A DNA stretch of 64,000 nt from Pelagibius litoralis (GCF_011683915.1 NZ_JAAQPH010000012.1:124001-188000), one strand, 5' to 3'; counted from the first letter of the stretch, positions 35,717 to 45,335 are shown. The notes: generated from the sequence alone by a model not told the origin. A program made the numbers and translations.

Positions 35717-36019
35717 ATGCGCGCTTCCCGAAAGGCCTTCATTCCTGCCGCCCTCGCGGCGGTTCTGCTCACCGGCGGCCTTGTCATATTTCCCTGTTCC
35801 GCGGTATTGGCGGATGAGCCGAAAGGCGAAGAGACCCCCGGCTACCTTGCCCGTGAAGGGATCGAGCAGATGATGCGGGCGATGCGGCTGCTGGTCGACA
35901 GCATCCCGCAGTACGAGCTGCCGGAGATGCTCGACAACGGCGATATCATTATCCGGCGCAAAGATCCGCAGAAGCCGCGCCGGCCCGAGGAGCCGGAGGT
36001 CGACGAGACGGCGACCTGA
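35717..36019 (+). CDS. Small periplasmic protein with GDIIIRRK tail (conserved alphaproteobacterial family)
   Basis: A 100-residue protein with a signal peptide (MRASRKAFIPAALAAVLLTG) and a short acidic/helical mature part. Its end, YELPEMLDNGDIIIRRKDPQKPRRPEE (shown in part: EMLDNGDIIIRRK), matches a small conserved family in alphaproteobacteria whose members end with this motif; some are labelled, without support, as ATPases. AAAGGAG lies seven bases before ATG 35717, which decides the start over the in-frame ATG at 35699. The function is unknown. Confidence 0.8.
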   Translation: MRASRKAFIPAALAAVLLTGGLVIFPCSAVLADEPKGEETPGYLAREGIEQMMRAMRLLVDSIPQYELPEMLDNGDIIIRRKDPQKPRRPEEPEVDETAT

Positions 36020-36128
36020 GGCCGCCGCTGCTTCTATACGTTACGGGTATGAGTTACAGGGCGATTTGCGTTTCCTGATCGTCTCGATCAAGAAGCATGG
36101 CGCTCTTTTTTGGGGGGAAGGGGAGCAG

Positions 36129-37376
36129 ATGAACCAGAACGATCCTTTTGCCGGCCTGGACGACGGCCGTCCGCCGTGGGACGCCTTGGGCGCCTTTGTG
36201 CCGGCGCCGCAGCCGCAGATCGGCGGCGCCGAGAGCGGCCGCCTGAAAGGCCTGCGCTTTGCGGCCAAGGACATCTTCGATATCCAGGGCTTTGTGACGG
36301 GCTGCGGTAACCCGGACTGGGCAAGCAGCCATGCGCCGGCCGGCGCCCATGCACCGACGGTTCGGGCGCTGCTGGACGGCGGCGCGGACCTGGTCGGCAA
36401 GACGGTTACCGATGAGCTGGCCTTCAGCCTGAACGGCCAGAACCATCACTACGGCACACCGACCAATGTGAACGCACCGGGGCGCATTCCCGGCGGCTCC
36501 TCCTGCGGCTCCGCTTCGGCGGTGGCGGGCGGTCTTGCGGATACGGCTCTTGGCAGCGACACCGGCGGCTCCGTTCGCATCCCCGCCAGCTATTGCGGCC
36601 TCTTCGGCCTGCGCCCGAGCCACGACCGCATCTCGCTGGAAGGGGTAATGCCCCTGGCGACCAGTTTTGATACGGTCGGCTGGTTCGCCCGTGACGCGGG
36701 CCTGCTGCGGCGTGTCGGACAGGTTTTGCTTGGCGGTGCGGAGGGCGAGGCATCGCGTTGGCGCCGCCTCTTCCTGGCTGCGGATGCCATGGCGCTTGCG
36801 ACACCGGCTGTGCAGGCTGCCTTGGCCCCGCATATCGACCGTCTGGAGCAGCGCATCACCGAGGCTGTGCCGGTCAAAGCCGCCGGCGATGATGTGAGCC
36901 TGGAGCAGTGGATGTGGCATTTCCGTCATCTGCAGGCCCGCGAGATCATCGCTACTCATGGCGCCTGGATCGCCGAGGTGAAGCCAACTTTCGGCCCGGA
37001 ATCCCAGGAACGTTTCGACTGGGCCCACGGCATCGGCGAAGAACATGTCAAGGAAGCCCGGCCCCTGCGTGAGGCCTTTGCAAAACGACTGGGTGACCTG
37101 TTGGGTGACGATGCCCTGCTGGTACTGCCGACGGCGCCGGGAATCGCGCCGCGCTGCGACGCCGATGCAGAGGCCCTGCGTGAGCATCGCTCGTCGGCGT
37201 TGAGCCTGACCTGTATCGCCGGTCTGTCGCGCCTGCCGCAGATCACCCTGCCGCTCGCCACGGTCGAGGGATGCCCTGTCGGGCTTTCCCTGATTGCGCC
37301 CTATGGCAGCGATGAAGACCTGATGATGCTTGCCGAAGCGTTTTGCCAGGCACCGGAGGAGCGGCGCGACCTTTAG
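36129..37376 (+). CDS. Amidase (amidase-signature family, GatA-like)
   Basis: A 415-residue enzyme. The triad motifs are AKDIFDIQGF (Lys), GGSSCGSASAV (nucleophile Ser) and DTGGSVRIPAS (cis-Ser). It is shorter than typical GatA, and gatB/gatC are absent, so it is a stand-alone amidase for small amides. AAGGGGAG directly upstream supports ATG 36129. The gene is convergent with the histidine kinase, ending 3 bp before that gene's stop. Confidence 0.92.
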   Translation: MNQNDPFAGLDDGRPPWDALGAFVPAPQPQIGGAESGRLKGLRFAAKDIFDIQGFVTGCGNPDWASSHAPAGAHAPTVRALLDGGADLVGKTVTDELAFSLNGQNHHYGTPTNVNAPGRIPGGSSCGSASAVAGGLADTALGSDTGGSVRIPASYCGLFGLRPSHDRISLEGVMPLATSFDTVGWFARDAGLLRRVGQVLLGGAEGEASRWRRLFLAADAMALATPAVQAALAPHIDRLEQRITEAVPVKAAGDDVSLEQWMWHFRHLQAREIIATHGAWIAEVKPTFGPESQERFDWAHGIGEEHVKEARPLREAFAKRLGDLLGDDALLVLPTAPGIAPRCDADAEALREHRSSALSLTCIAGLSRLPQITLPLATVEGCPVGLSLIAPYGSDEDLMMLAEAFCQAPEERRDL

Positions 37377-37379
37377 CGG

Positions 37380-39650
37380 TCAGGCTGCCTCGACAAGCTT
37401 GCTGCTGATCCGCTCGACCGGCAGGCAGACGGCGATGCTGGTCCCTTCGTTCAGGGTGCTGTTCAGTTCCAGCCAGCCGTCGTGAATCTCGATCAGAGCG
37501 CGGCAGAGCGGCAGGCCGAGGCCTGTACCGTCGTGCTTGCGGCTGAGACCCGATTCCACCTGGGTGAAGGGCTCAAGCATGCGGATCTGATCCTCTTCGG
37601 CGATGCCGATGCCGTTGTCGGTCACCTCGAACCCGGCCCCTTCACCAGGGGTCGCCCAGGCTTTCACCAGTATTTTCCCGCCCGATGGCGTGAACTTCAC
37701 GGCGTTGGAGAGCAGATTGATAAGGATCTGTTTCAAGCGGCGCTGGTCGGCCTGTACGAGCGCCAGGGGCATCGCAAAATCGGTCTCGAGGGTCACCGCG
37801 TTTTCGCGCGCCCGCGGCCCGATGAGCCGCAGGCCCGAGGCGACCACCTCGCGCAGGTCGACCTCTTCTTCGTAGAGATCGATCATGCCCGCTTCTGCTT
37901 TGGAGACGTCGAGGATGTCGTTGATGATGGTCAGCAGGTGGTTGCCGCTCTCGTGTATATTCTTGATGTAGTCGCAGTAGTTCTCGTGGCCGACGGGCCC
38001 GAAGACCTGCTGGTCGATCAACTCGGAAAATCCGATGATGGCGTTCAGCGGCGTGCGCAGTTCATGGCTCATGGTGGCCAGGAACTCGCCCTTGGTCCGG
38101 TTGGCGAGTTCCGCCGCCTCCTTGGCGCGCAGCAGCTCCTGTTCCGCCGCCTTGCGCTCGGTAACATCGCTTAGAGATCCCGACATGCGGTAGACATGGC
38201 CGTCCTCATCGCGCAGCCCCAGGCCGCGCAGGCGAACCCAGCGATACTGGCCGTCATCCCCGCGTATCCGGTACTCATGATCATAGAATTCCGATTTGCC
38301 GCGCAGATGGTCGCTCATCAGCTTTTTCATGACATCCAGGTCTTCCGGATGAACGCGCTGATACCATTCGGCTGAGGCAATGGTTGGCCCGAAACCGTGA
38401 ATGCCGACAATTTCGCGCAGCCGCCGTGAGATGTAGACGCCGTTTATCTCGTCCCCCCACTCCCAGATTCCTTCATTGGCGCCCTTCAGTGCCAGTGCGT
38501 AGCGTTGTTCGCTCTTCCGCAAGGCGGCTTCGATTTTTTTGGTTTCGGTGATGTCGGTATAGACCATCACGTAACCGCCGTTTGCCAACTGACGGGTCCG
38601 TATTTCCAGCATAGAGCCGTCCGGGCGCAGACGCTCCATCCTGAACTGCAGATTCTCCAGGAGGATGGCGGTTCGGCGGGCGACTTCCTGCTCGACGTCC
38701 ACATCGCCATACTCGCCGCGTTCCGCGTTGAAGCGGACCAGGTCTCGGACGCTTATACCGCGTTCCAGCAACTCCATCGGAAGGCCGAGCAGCTTGCTCA
38801 GTTCTCTGTTGAAGGCCACGAGCTGCAGGTTCGCATCGAAGATGCAGACGCCTACGGGGATATTCTCGATGATCGCCGTCACAAGCCGCGACTTGCTGTC
38901 GGCCTTTTCTTCGGCGGAGGCCTTGGCATTGTGCAGATCGTCCTGGACCGCAAAGACCATGCAGATCATGCAGAAAAGAACCAGGCCGGTGTGCAGGATT
39001 ACGCGCCAGTCGCCGGTGGGGTCCAGACTGGTCATTGTCGGGTCGAGCAGGACGCGCAGCAGCTCGGCCAACAGGTAGGTCGCGAAGATCAGCAACGGTC
39101 CGGCGCAGAAAATCGCGGCAAGCTGCTGACTGTCGCGGTAACGGCGCCAAAAGAGGATCCCGGCGAGTCCGATCGCCGCTACAGCGCCCAGACGCAGTGC
39201 CAGGAACACGATCAGGGGAACCTCCGGGTAGGCGATACAACTGGATGTGCCCAGGAAAACGACTGTAACGGCGAAGAGAAGGGGCCGCAGATAGGTACGG
39301 TAGCCTAGAAAGGCGAGGGTGCCGCCCAGCAGCAAGAAGGCGATCATCGCCTGTCCGCCTTCGTGGATGGCTTCGAAGCACGTAGGAAAATGCCATGAGG
39401 ACAGGGCAAGAGCGCCGAGCTGGACCGCTTCCAGCGCCAGGCTGGCCGACCACCATTTCAGCGCCGGGGTGCCGCCGCGCTGACGGTCGAATGCCAGGGC
39501 CATGGCAGCCAGCATTGCCGGCGCCATCGCAGTGACCAGCATGACAGCAGCGAATGAGAAGGTGTTAGCCCCGGCAGGCATAAAGACGACAATTCCCAGC
39601 AACAGGGCGCCTGCAGCCTCTGCACGGGCCGGCGGCGAAGGACTGAACAA
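37380..39650 (-). CDS. Membrane-bound PAS sensor histidine kinase
   Basis: A 756-residue protein. About eight hydrophobic helices occupy residues 1-230 (a 7TM/MASE-like sensory module). PAS domains follow (about 255-365 and 375-495, the second with [17 protein letters not shown], a typical PAS-C-like motif), then HisKA with [17 protein letters not shown] (His529) and a HATPase with [10 protein letters not shown] and GTGLGLPL. No receiver or HPt is fused and no response-regulator gene is adjacent, so its partner is elsewhere. The membrane domain suggests sensing of a membrane or periplasmic signal. Confidence 0.92.
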   Translation of the reverse strand: MFSPSPPARAEAAGALLLGIVVFMPAGANTFSFAAVMLVTAMAPAMLAAMALAFDRQRGGTPALKWWSASLALEAVQLGALALSSWHFPTCFEAIHEGGQAMIAFLLLGGTLAFLGYRTYLRPLLFAVTVVFLGTSSCIAYPEVPLIVFLALRLGAVAAIGLAGILFWRRYRDSQQLAAIFCAGPLLIFATYLLAELLRVLLDPTMTSLDPTGDWRVILHTGLVLFCMICMVFAVQDDLHNAKASAEEKADSKSRLVTAIIENIPVGVCIFDANLQLVAFNRELSKLLGLPMELLERGISVRDLVRFNAERGEYGDVDVEQEVARRTAILLENLQFRMERLRPDGSMLEIRTRQLANGGYVMVYTDITETKKIEAALRKSEQRYALALKGANEGIWEWGDEINGVYISRRLREIVGIHGFGPTIASAEWYQRVHPEDLDVMKKLMSDHLRGKSEFYDHEYRIRGDDGQYRWVRLRGLGLRDEDGHVYRMSGSLSDVTERKAAEQELLRAKEAAELANRTKGEFLATMSHELRTPLNAIIGFSELIDQQVFGPVGHENYCDYIKNIHESGNHLLTIINDILDVSKAEAGMIDLYEEEVDLREVVASGLRLIGPRARENAVTLETDFAMPLALVQADQRRLKQILINLLSNAVKFTPSGGKILVKAWATPGEGAGFEVTDNGIGIAEEDQIRMLEPFTQVESGLSRKHDGTGLGLPLCRALIEIHDGWLELNSTLNEGTSIAVCLPVERISSKLVEAA

Positions 39651-39790
39651 CGCCGGAGCCCACGCTAAGCCACAAAGCGCGAGTCTCGACTGATAACTCA
39701 GAGAGGGTTAACCGATTCTGAAGGAACCGGCGCCGCAACCAGTCATATTGCCGATTTAGCGGCGTGATTCGCTATTCAACCGCCAAAGGG

Positions 39791-40306
39791 TCAACTGTCG
39801 TAGGGCAGAAGGGTGCGGATCGGCATATCCAGATGATCGCGTCCTTTGAGGAAGGTCAGCTCGATAATGCAGGCGGCGCCCGTAACTTCCGCGCCGGCCG
39901 AGCGCAGCAACCGGGCCGCGGCATTCATCGTTCCGCCGGTGGCCAGCAGGTCGTCCAGCAGAAAGACCTTCTGGCCGGGCTCTACCGCATCGGCCTGGAT
40001 CTCGATGGTATCGCTGCCGTATTCCAGGTCATAGGTATAAGGAATTGTCGCGCCCGGCAGCTTGCCCTGCTTGCGGACCATAACGAAACCGAGATTCAGC
40101 TTCAGCGCGAGGGGCGCGGCGACCAGGAAACCGCGGGATTCGATGCCCGCCAGGACGTCCGGCTTGTGTTCTTCGACGATGGTCGCCAGGCGATCCACGG
40201 TCGCCTGCCAGGCCCCGGGGTGGGCCAGCAGAGGGGAGATGTCGTAAAACAGGATGCCGGCGCTCGGGAAATCGGGAATTGCCCGGATGTGTTCCTTCAG
40301 GTCCAT
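39791..40306 (-). CDS. apt: Adenine phosphoribosyltransferase
   Basis: A 171-residue cytosolic enzyme that salvages adenine to AMP using PRPP. The PRPP motif [17 protein letters not shown] is clear, and [15 protein letters not shown] and RKQGKLPG are family segments. The length is standard. It is convergent with nothing: the kinase gene upstream on the minus strand starts at 39650, and the spacer is 140 bp. Single-gene unit as far as the window shows. Confidence 0.96.
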   Translation of the reverse strand: MDLKEHIRAIPDFPSAGILFYDISPLLAHPGAWQATVDRLATIVEEHKPDVLAGIESRGFLVAAPLALKLNLGFVMVRKQGKLPGATIPYTYDLEYGSDTIEIQADAVEPGQKVFLLDDLLATGGTMNAAARLLRSAGAEVTGAACIIELTFLKGRDHLDMPIRTLLPYDS

Positions 40307-40590
40307 AACGTCTCAGACGCCCCCTCGTCATTTTGCCCAGTATCGGCATTGGTCCCAACCGGCATCAGCCTTGATCGGCACTCTGCCTTGCGGCCCTCGT
40401 CATGCGGGCGCCGGCGCATCCTAATGGTCCTCTTTGCCGGAGACAACGCGAAGCTCTGATCGCTATACGGAAAGAAAATGTTTCCCTGCAAGCAGATGAA
40501 GACTTGCCCGTGGTTGGGACCGGGTGTCTAAATTAGAGCTGCTGAAGCCTTTCAGCGACAGCCCCAGCGACAGCCTGTGAGTGTCATCCC

Positions 40591-41931
40591 GTGAGCTACG
40601 TTTTTCCGCGTCACAGCAAGGCGCGTTATCCGGTCGCCTGCGGCGGCCAGGGCGCCTATCTGATTGACCGGGACGGCCGCCGCTATCTCGATGCTTCCGG
40701 CGGCGCCGCCGTTTCCAGCTTGGGCCATGGTCACCCGGCCGTGGTCAGCGCCATCAAGGCGCAGGTCGATCGTCTCGCCTATGCCCACAGCGGCTTCTTC
40801 ACAACCGAGCCCTCGGAGGCCCTGGCCGAGCACCTCGTCACCCGGGCGCCGGAGGGTCTGGCACGGGTTTACTTCGTGTCCGGCGGCTCGGAAGCCAATG
40901 AGACGGCCCTGAAACTGGCCCGCCAGTACCATCTGGAGCGTGGCGAGGAGGGGCGGCACCACTTTATCGCCCGGCAACAGAGCTATCACGGCAACACGCT
41001 GGGCGCGCTCGCCGTCGGCGGCAGTGTCGCGCGGCGCGCGCCCTTCCAGCCCCTGCTGATGCCGGCCAGCCACATCGCGCCCTGCTACGCTTACCGGCAT
41101 CAGGCAGCTGATGAAACCGAGGAAGCTTACGGCCTGCGCGCCGCCGATGCGCTGGAGGTGGAGATCCAGCGGGTCGGTCCTGAAACCGTTGCCGGTTTCA
41201 TCGCCGAGCCGGTGGTCGGGGCGACCGCCGGCGTGGTGCCGCCGGCGCCCGGCTACTTCAAGCGCATCCGCGAGATCTGCGATCGCCACGGGATTTTGCT
41301 GATCCTTGATGAGGTCATGTGCGGGATGGGCCGTACCGGCAGCCTGTATGCCTGTGAGCAGGATGGTATCGCACCGGATATCCTGACCTGTGCCAAGGGC
41401 CTCGGCGGCGGCTATCAGCCGATCGGCGCGGTTCTCGCCTCCCAGTCCATCTACGATACCATTGCCGAGGGGTCGGGCGCCTTTGAGCACGGTTTCACCT
41501 ACATCGGCCACGCAACGGCCTGTGCGGCGGCGCTGGCGGTTCAGCAGACCATTGAGACGGACGACCTGCTGGCCAATGTCCGGCGCCAGGGGACGGCCTT
41601 GCGCGAAGCCTTGGACGCCCGTTTCGGCAATCATCATCATGTTGGCGACATCCGTGGGCGGGGCCTCTTTATCGGGCTGGAGCTGGTTGCGGAGCGGGCG
41701 AGCAAGGAGCCCTTCGATCCCGACTTGAAGATCAATGCAAAGATCAAGCAGCGGGCGATGGCCGAGGGGCTGATCTGCTATCCCGGCGGCGGCACGGCGG
41801 ACGGCCGGCGCGGCGACCATGTGTTGCTGGCACCGCCTTTCATCATCGGGCCGGACCACATTGCCGAACTGGTCGACAAACTGGGGCGCGCGGTTGACGG
41901 GGCGCTCAGCGAAGCCGGGATGAAGGTTTGA
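40591..41931 (+). CDS. Class III aminotransferase (beta-amino acid/omega type)
   Basis: A 446-residue PLP enzyme. The catalytic lysine is Lys269 in TCAKGLGGGYQPIGA; FVSGGSEANETALKLARQY and LILDEVMCGMGRTGSL are family motifs. Class III enzymes transfer amino groups from omega- or beta-amino acids. It overlaps the BKACE gene by 4 bp, and this pairing (transaminase followed by cleavage of a beta-keto acid) suggests degradation of a beta-amino acid. The start is GTG 40591; the ribosome-binding site is weak. Confidence 0.92.
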   Translation: MSYVFPRHSKARYPVACGGQGAYLIDRDGRRYLDASGGAAVSSLGHGHPAVVSAIKAQVDRLAYAHSGFFTTEPSEALAEHLVTRAPEGLARVYFVSGGSEANETALKLARQYHLERGEEGRHHFIARQQSYHGNTLGALAVGGSVARRAPFQPLLMPASHIAPCYAYRHQAADETEEAYGLRAADALEVEIQRVGPETVAGFIAEPVVGATAGVVPPAPGYFKRIREICDRHGILLILDEVMCGMGRTGSLYACEQDGIAPDILTCAKGLGGGYQPIGAVLASQSIYDTIAEGSGAFEHGFTYIGHATACAAALAVQQTIETDDLLANVRRQGTALREALDARFGNHHHVGDIRGRGLFIGLELVAERASKEPFDPDLKINAKIKQRAMAEGLICYPGGGTADGRRGDHVLLAPPFIIGPDHIAELVDKLGRAVDGALSEAGMKV

Positions 41932-42806
41932 CCACATCGGCAGAGCTTGGCTGGACGCCTCTCGTTCTCGCCGTGGCGCCCAACGGCGCGCGCAAGACCC
42001 GGCAGGATCATCCGGCCCTGCCGATCACACCGGCTGAGATAGCCGATACGGCGGCTGCGGCGCTGGAGGCCGGCGCGGCGATGATCCATTTGCATGTCCG
42101 TGACGCAGAGGAGAAACACAGCCTGGATGCCGGCGCCTACCGAGAGGCGATTGCCGCCGTTCGGGCGCGGGTCGGCGATGCAATGGTCATCCAGGTGACC
42201 AGCGAAGCGGTGGGGATCTACAACGCGCAGCAGCAGATGGCGATGGTTCGCGACCTGGTGCCGGAAGCCGTCAGCCTGGCGATCCGTGAAATCGTGCCCG
42301 ATGCGGAAAGCGAGCCTGAGGCGCGCAGGTTCCTTGGGTGGCTGAGCGAAGCCGGGATCCTGCCGCAGTACATTCTCTATGACGCGGCGGACGTGACGCG
42401 GCTGGCTGCTCTTATGGCCGCCGGTGTGGTGCCGGAAGAGGCCGCTTTCCTGCTTTTCGTCCTCGGCCGTTATTCGGCCGGTCAACGCTCTCAACCGACG
42501 GACCTGCTGCCTTTTCTGTCGGCCAGGACAGTGGTGCCGGTGCTGACTGGGCTGCCTTGGGCGGTCTGCGCCTTCGGGCCTCAGGAAACCGCCTGCGCTG
42601 CCGCAGCGGCTGCTTTGGGCGGGCATGCCCGGGTGGGGTTTGAAAACAATCTGTTCCTGCCCTCGGGTGCCCAGGCTGGGGACAATGCTGAACTTGTCGC
42701 CGCGGCGGCGGCGGCGGCGCGTACCATCGGCCGTCCTTTGGCCGATGCCGCCACCGCGCGCCTGATGATGAAGGGCGGCCAAACCTTAGGTTCGACCACG
42801 CCTTAG
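41928..42806 (+). CDS. BKACE-family beta-keto acid cleavage enzyme (3-keto-5-aminohexanoate cleavage-like)
   Basis: A 292-residue zinc enzyme that condenses a beta-keto acid with acetyl-CoA and splits it. The metal site AAMIHLHVRDAEEKHS and the late GGHARVGFENNLF stretch are typical. TTG 41928 overlaps the aminotransferase stop (TTGA), showing translational coupling. The specific beta-keto acid cannot be told; the aminotransferase next door should supply it. The C-terminus overlaps the copper-chaperone gene (convergent) by 4 bp. Confidence 0.9.
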   Translation: MTTSAELGWTPLVLAVAPNGARKTRQDHPALPITPAEIADTAAAALEAGAAMIHLHVRDAEEKHSLDAGAYREAIAAVRARVGDAMVIQVTSEAVGIYNAQQQMAMVRDLVPEAVSLAIREIVPDAESEPEARRFLGWLSEAGILPQYILYDAADVTRLAALMAAGVVPEEAAFLLFVLGRYSAGQRSQPTDLLPFLSARTVVPVLTGLPWAVCAFGPQETACAAAAAALGGHARVGFENNLFLPSGAQAGDNAELVAAAAAAARTIGRPLADAATARLMMKGGQTLGSTTP

Positions 42807-43345
42807 TTGGTCTTCGGTGTTTCTCCGTGGTTCATAGTGCCGTGATCCATTTTCTTCATGCCGTCGTCCGGCATCGCGCCCATGCTGCCGACAGCCTCGA
42901 CAGACACTTCGACCGCAACATCGCCGGCCTTTTCGAAGGTCAGGGTGACGGGGAAGCGATCGCCTTCGCGCAGCGGTGCCTTGAGGCCCATGAGCATGAC
43001 GTGATATCCGCCGGGTTTCAGCGTTGCCATGCCGCCGGCGGGTACGTCGACGCCTTCGACCTGGCGCATCTGCATCACGCCGTCGACGTTCGTGTGGCTG
43101 TGCAGTTCGACCCTCTGGGCGGCATCGCTGGCAGCCGCGATCAATCGGTCGCCCGCCGCGCCGGCGTTGTGGATCATCAGGTAGGCGGCACCGTTTTTGG
43201 CCTGGCCCGGGGTTGCGCGGGCCCAGGGGGTTTCGATCTTTAATTCGCCAACTGTGAAGTCGCGCGCCTGGGCAGGAGTGACGGCGCTGAGCATCAGGCC
43301 GAAGGCAAGGGCCACGAGCGGCAGGATCGCAATACGGTATTTCAT
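42803..43345 (-). CDS. Copper chaperone PCu(A)C
   Basis: A 180-residue periplasmic protein with a signal peptide (AILPLVALAFGLMLSAVTPAQA). The PCu(A)C core has the Met/His ligand pattern ELHSHTNVDGVMQMRQVEG...MATLKPGGYHVMLMGL, which binds Cu(I) and delivers it to the CuA site of cytochrome oxidase. The C-terminus has an extra Met/His-rich tail (MGAMPDDGMKKMDHGTMNHGE), a likely second copper site. It is the second gene after the DUF2946 gene. Confidence 0.93.
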   Translation of the reverse strand: MKYRIAILPLVALAFGLMLSAVTPAQARDFTVGELKIETPWARATPGQAKNGAAYLMIHNAGAAGDRLIAAASDAAQRVELHSHTNVDGVMQMRQVEGVDVPAGGMATLKPGGYHVMLMGLKAPLREGDRFPVTLTFEKAGDVAVEVSVEAVGSMGAMPDDGMKKMDHGTMNHGETPKTN

Positions 43346-43459
43346 GGGTAGGAACTTCCTTTTTAGGTGCCGGCAGCGGCGCTGCCGGCTGCTTGGCCGC
43401 GGGAAGCGGTCAGAGGCTGTTTGTCGGGTTGTGTATTAGGCCGCTGGGAGCGTCTGGCG

Positions 43460-43903
43460 CTAGACGGGCGGTGCGCGCGTCCGGGGCAGGTTGACGGCCT
43501 GCCGCCGTAGCGTGACTTTGCCCTGGGCAACCGGGCGGTCCTGGGCCGTGCAATCCGGTGCCAGGACAATGCTTGCCGGAGGTCCGCTGAGGCTTTGTTG
43601 ACCAAAGGCCGAGCAGACCGGGCAGCTTTCCAAACCGCCGCCGGAGTCGTGTTTTTCAGCCGGGCGCCCGTCGCCCTGTTCCAGCAGCTGATCCGCCGGC
43701 AGGAAGACAATCCCTTCGGCCGTACAGATCTCCATAAAGACCGTGTTTGACGCGGCTTCGGCGGCGGGCGTGAGGGCCGCGACCAGCAACATTGCCAGGC
43801 TGTGCCCTAAAAGGGAAACAACCGCTAAAGTTGCAGTGATTCGGCGGATTACAGGGCGTTTCCGTCCTGCCCGCTGGTTCGTTGGGCGGCCTGTTTTGCG
43901 CAT
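43460..43903 (-). CDS. DUF2946-type membrane protein, copper-linked
   Basis: A 147-residue protein with one hydrophobic N-terminal segment (TATLAVVSLLGHSLAMLLVAA). The family signature is the cysteine pair arrangement FMEICTAEGIVFLP and LESCPVCSAFGQ, which are candidate metal ligands. DUF2946 genes commonly neighbour copper-handling genes, and here the PCu(A)C chaperone follows on the same strand. ATG 43903 is the plausible start; the longer frame upstream would not give an N-terminal anchor. A GC-rich inverted repeat (43369-43389) lies between the two genes. Confidence 0.85.
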   Translation of the reverse strand: MRKTGRPTNQRAGRKRPVIRRITATLAVVSLLGHSLAMLLVAALTPAAEAASNTVFMEICTAEGIVFLPADQLLEQGDGRPAEKHDSGGGLESCPVCSAFGQQSLSGPPASIVLAPDCTAQDRPVAQGKVTLRRQAVNLPRTRAPPV

Positions 43904-44316
43904 TACAGGCGAACAATAAGGCAGAATTCCACCCGGAGCCAGTTCGACCGCTGCGACAGAGCGACGCGAGGCAGACTGCGGGATAGAGCCGCAATTGTTC
44001 GCCCATCGGTAACTACGGGGTGGACATTGTGCAATGGAACTGTGTTGAATAGCTGCACAACAACGGCGAACAAATCGCCGGATAACAGCACAGGGAACCA
44101 TCAGCTCTGACAAGTGCTGCGTTACAGCTTAAGCCGCAAGACCGCGTAGGGTCGGCCCGACAGGGGCCCTCCCAAGTCTTGTCTGCGGCTTTTTTACGCT
44201 GTTGTTCCTTATACAAGCCTGATTTTCGAATCGGGGGGGAGAGCGGCAGGCCGGGGATACCGGACCTGTCAGTGACAATTTCAACTCAGACCGAAAAGGT
44301 CGGGAGCAAAAAACTT
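43904..44316. other. Structured intergenic region between copper genes and the TAXI operon
   Basis: Over 400 bp with no convincing gene. It contains three copies of GGCGAACAA (43908-43916, 44065-44073 and, inverted, 43995-44003), a small hairpin CATTGTGCAATG (44034-44045), and a plus-oriented terminator-like hairpin at 44131-44195. Some of it must be the divergent promoters of the DUF2946 gene and the TAXI operon; the hairpins suggest a small RNA or a regulated leader as well. Confidence 0.45.
44131..44195 (+). terminator. Rho-independent terminator-like hairpin upstream of the TAXI operon
   Basis: The segment AAGCCGCA-AGAC pairs with GTCTGCGGCTT and is followed directly by TTTTTT on the plus strand (44190-44195). 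A GC-rich inner part lies between. This is a good terminator shape, yet no plus-strand gene precedes it in the intergenic region, so it would end an unseen transcript or regulate the TAXI operon as an attenuator. Confidence 0.65.
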
Positions 44317-45300
44317 ATGAAACGCATTGCTTTGAAATCCATTGTCCTCGGCTTGTCCGCAGCGGCGCTGTTGGCGGGCGCTTCGGCATCGGTGCAGGCG
44401 GAAGACAAGTTCGTCACCATCGGCACCGGCGGTCAGACCGGCGTCTACTATGTGGTCGGACAGTCGATCTGCAAATTGGTGAACCGCGGTCAGAAGGACC
44501 ACGGCATCAAGTGCACGGCCCCTTCGACCGGTGGTTCTGTGGCCAACCTGAATGCGATCAGCAACGGTGAGCAGGACATGGGTGTTGCCCAGTCCGACTG
44601 GCAGTACCATGCGTACAACGGCACTGCGGCGGATAAGTTCCCCAACGGTGCGAACAAGGACCTGCGCGCGGTGTTCTCCGTGCATCCTGAGCCTTTCACG
44701 GTTGTGGCGCGCAAAGACTCCGGCATCCAGACCTTCGCCGACCTGAAGGGCAAGCGGGTCAATGTCGGCAACCCCGGCTCCGGCGCCCGCGGCACGATGG
44801 AAGTCGTGATGGGTAAGCTCGGTTGGCAGATGAGCGACTTCAAATTGGCCTCTGAGCTGAAGTCGGCTGAGCAGGCCTCAGCGCTCTGCGACAACAAGAT
44901 CGACGCCATCGTCTTCACCGTCGGGCACCCAAGCGGTACGATCAAGGAAGCCACGACGTCCTGCGAGTCGATCATCGTGCCGGTGACCGGTGCCGAGATC
45001 GATTCACTGGCCAGTGACAACGACTACTATGCCAAGGCGACCGTCGTCGGCGGCACTTACGACGGTACGGCCGATGATGTTGAGACCTTCGGCGTTGGCG
45101 CGACCTTCGTGTCTTCGACGAAAGCGGACGAAGACACCATCTACCAAGTGGTGAAGGCGGTCTTCGAAAACTTCGATCGCTTCAAGAAGCTGCATCCGGC
45201 TTTCGCCAACCTCAAAGAAGCCGACATGATCACCAACAACCTTTCGGCCCCGCTGCATCCGGGCGCCGTGAAGTACTACAAGGAGCGTGGCTGGATGTAA
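44317..45300 (+). CDS. TAXI-family TRAP transporter solute-binding protein
   Basis: A 327-residue protein with signal peptide ending in ASVQA. The TAXI hallmarks VTIGTGGQTGVYYVVGQ, CTAPSTGGSVANLNAISNG and GNPGSGARGTMEVVMGKLGW are present. It is the partner of the fused permease 161 bp downstream, delivering ligand (typically glutamate, dicarboxylates or other acids). ATG 44317 with GGGAG upstream is the start; the longer frame from 44179 includes the terminator hairpin. It is close in sequence to the orphan at 10438. Confidence 0.95.
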   Translation: MKRIALKSIVLGLSAAALLAGASASVQAEDKFVTIGTGGQTGVYYVVGQSICKLVNRGQKDHGIKCTAPSTGGSVANLNAISNGEQDMGVAQSDWQYHAYNGTAADKFPNGANKDLRAVFSVHPEPFTVVARKDSGIQTFADLKGKRVNVGNPGSGARGTMEVVMGKLGWQMSDFKLASELKSAEQASALCDNKIDAIVFTVGHPSGTIKEATTSCESIIVPVTGAEIDSLASDNDYYAKATVVGGTYDGTADDVETFGVGATFVSSTKADEDTIYQVVKAVFENFDRFKKLHPAFANLKEADMITNNLSAPLHPGAVKYYKERGWM

Positions 45301-45310
45301 TTCGGCCCGG

Positions 45311-45335
45311 GGTGGGCGGGGGTCTCCCGCCCACC
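45311..45335 (+). terminator. Intercistronic hairpin between TAXI binding protein and permease genes
   Basis: A 10-bp GC-rich stem (GGTGGGCGGG/CCCGCCCACC) with a 5-base loop directly after the binding-protein stop, followed by GCTTCTTTG. The T-rich tail is modest, so it is likely a partial terminator or an mRNA-stabilising element favouring the binding protein. Confidence 0.65.

Noticed and set aside
43369-43389. GC-rich inverted repeat between DUF2946 and PCu(A)C genes as a terminator
   Set aside because: GCCGGCAGC/GCTGCCGGC forms a stem but no T-run follows on the minus strand; it was not listed as a terminator.
44131-44195. 6S RNA, SRP RNA or tmRNA at the structured spacer
   Set aside because: Conserved sequence blocks of these RNAs were not found and the 5' and 3' ends do not form the expected closing stem; only a terminator shape is supported.
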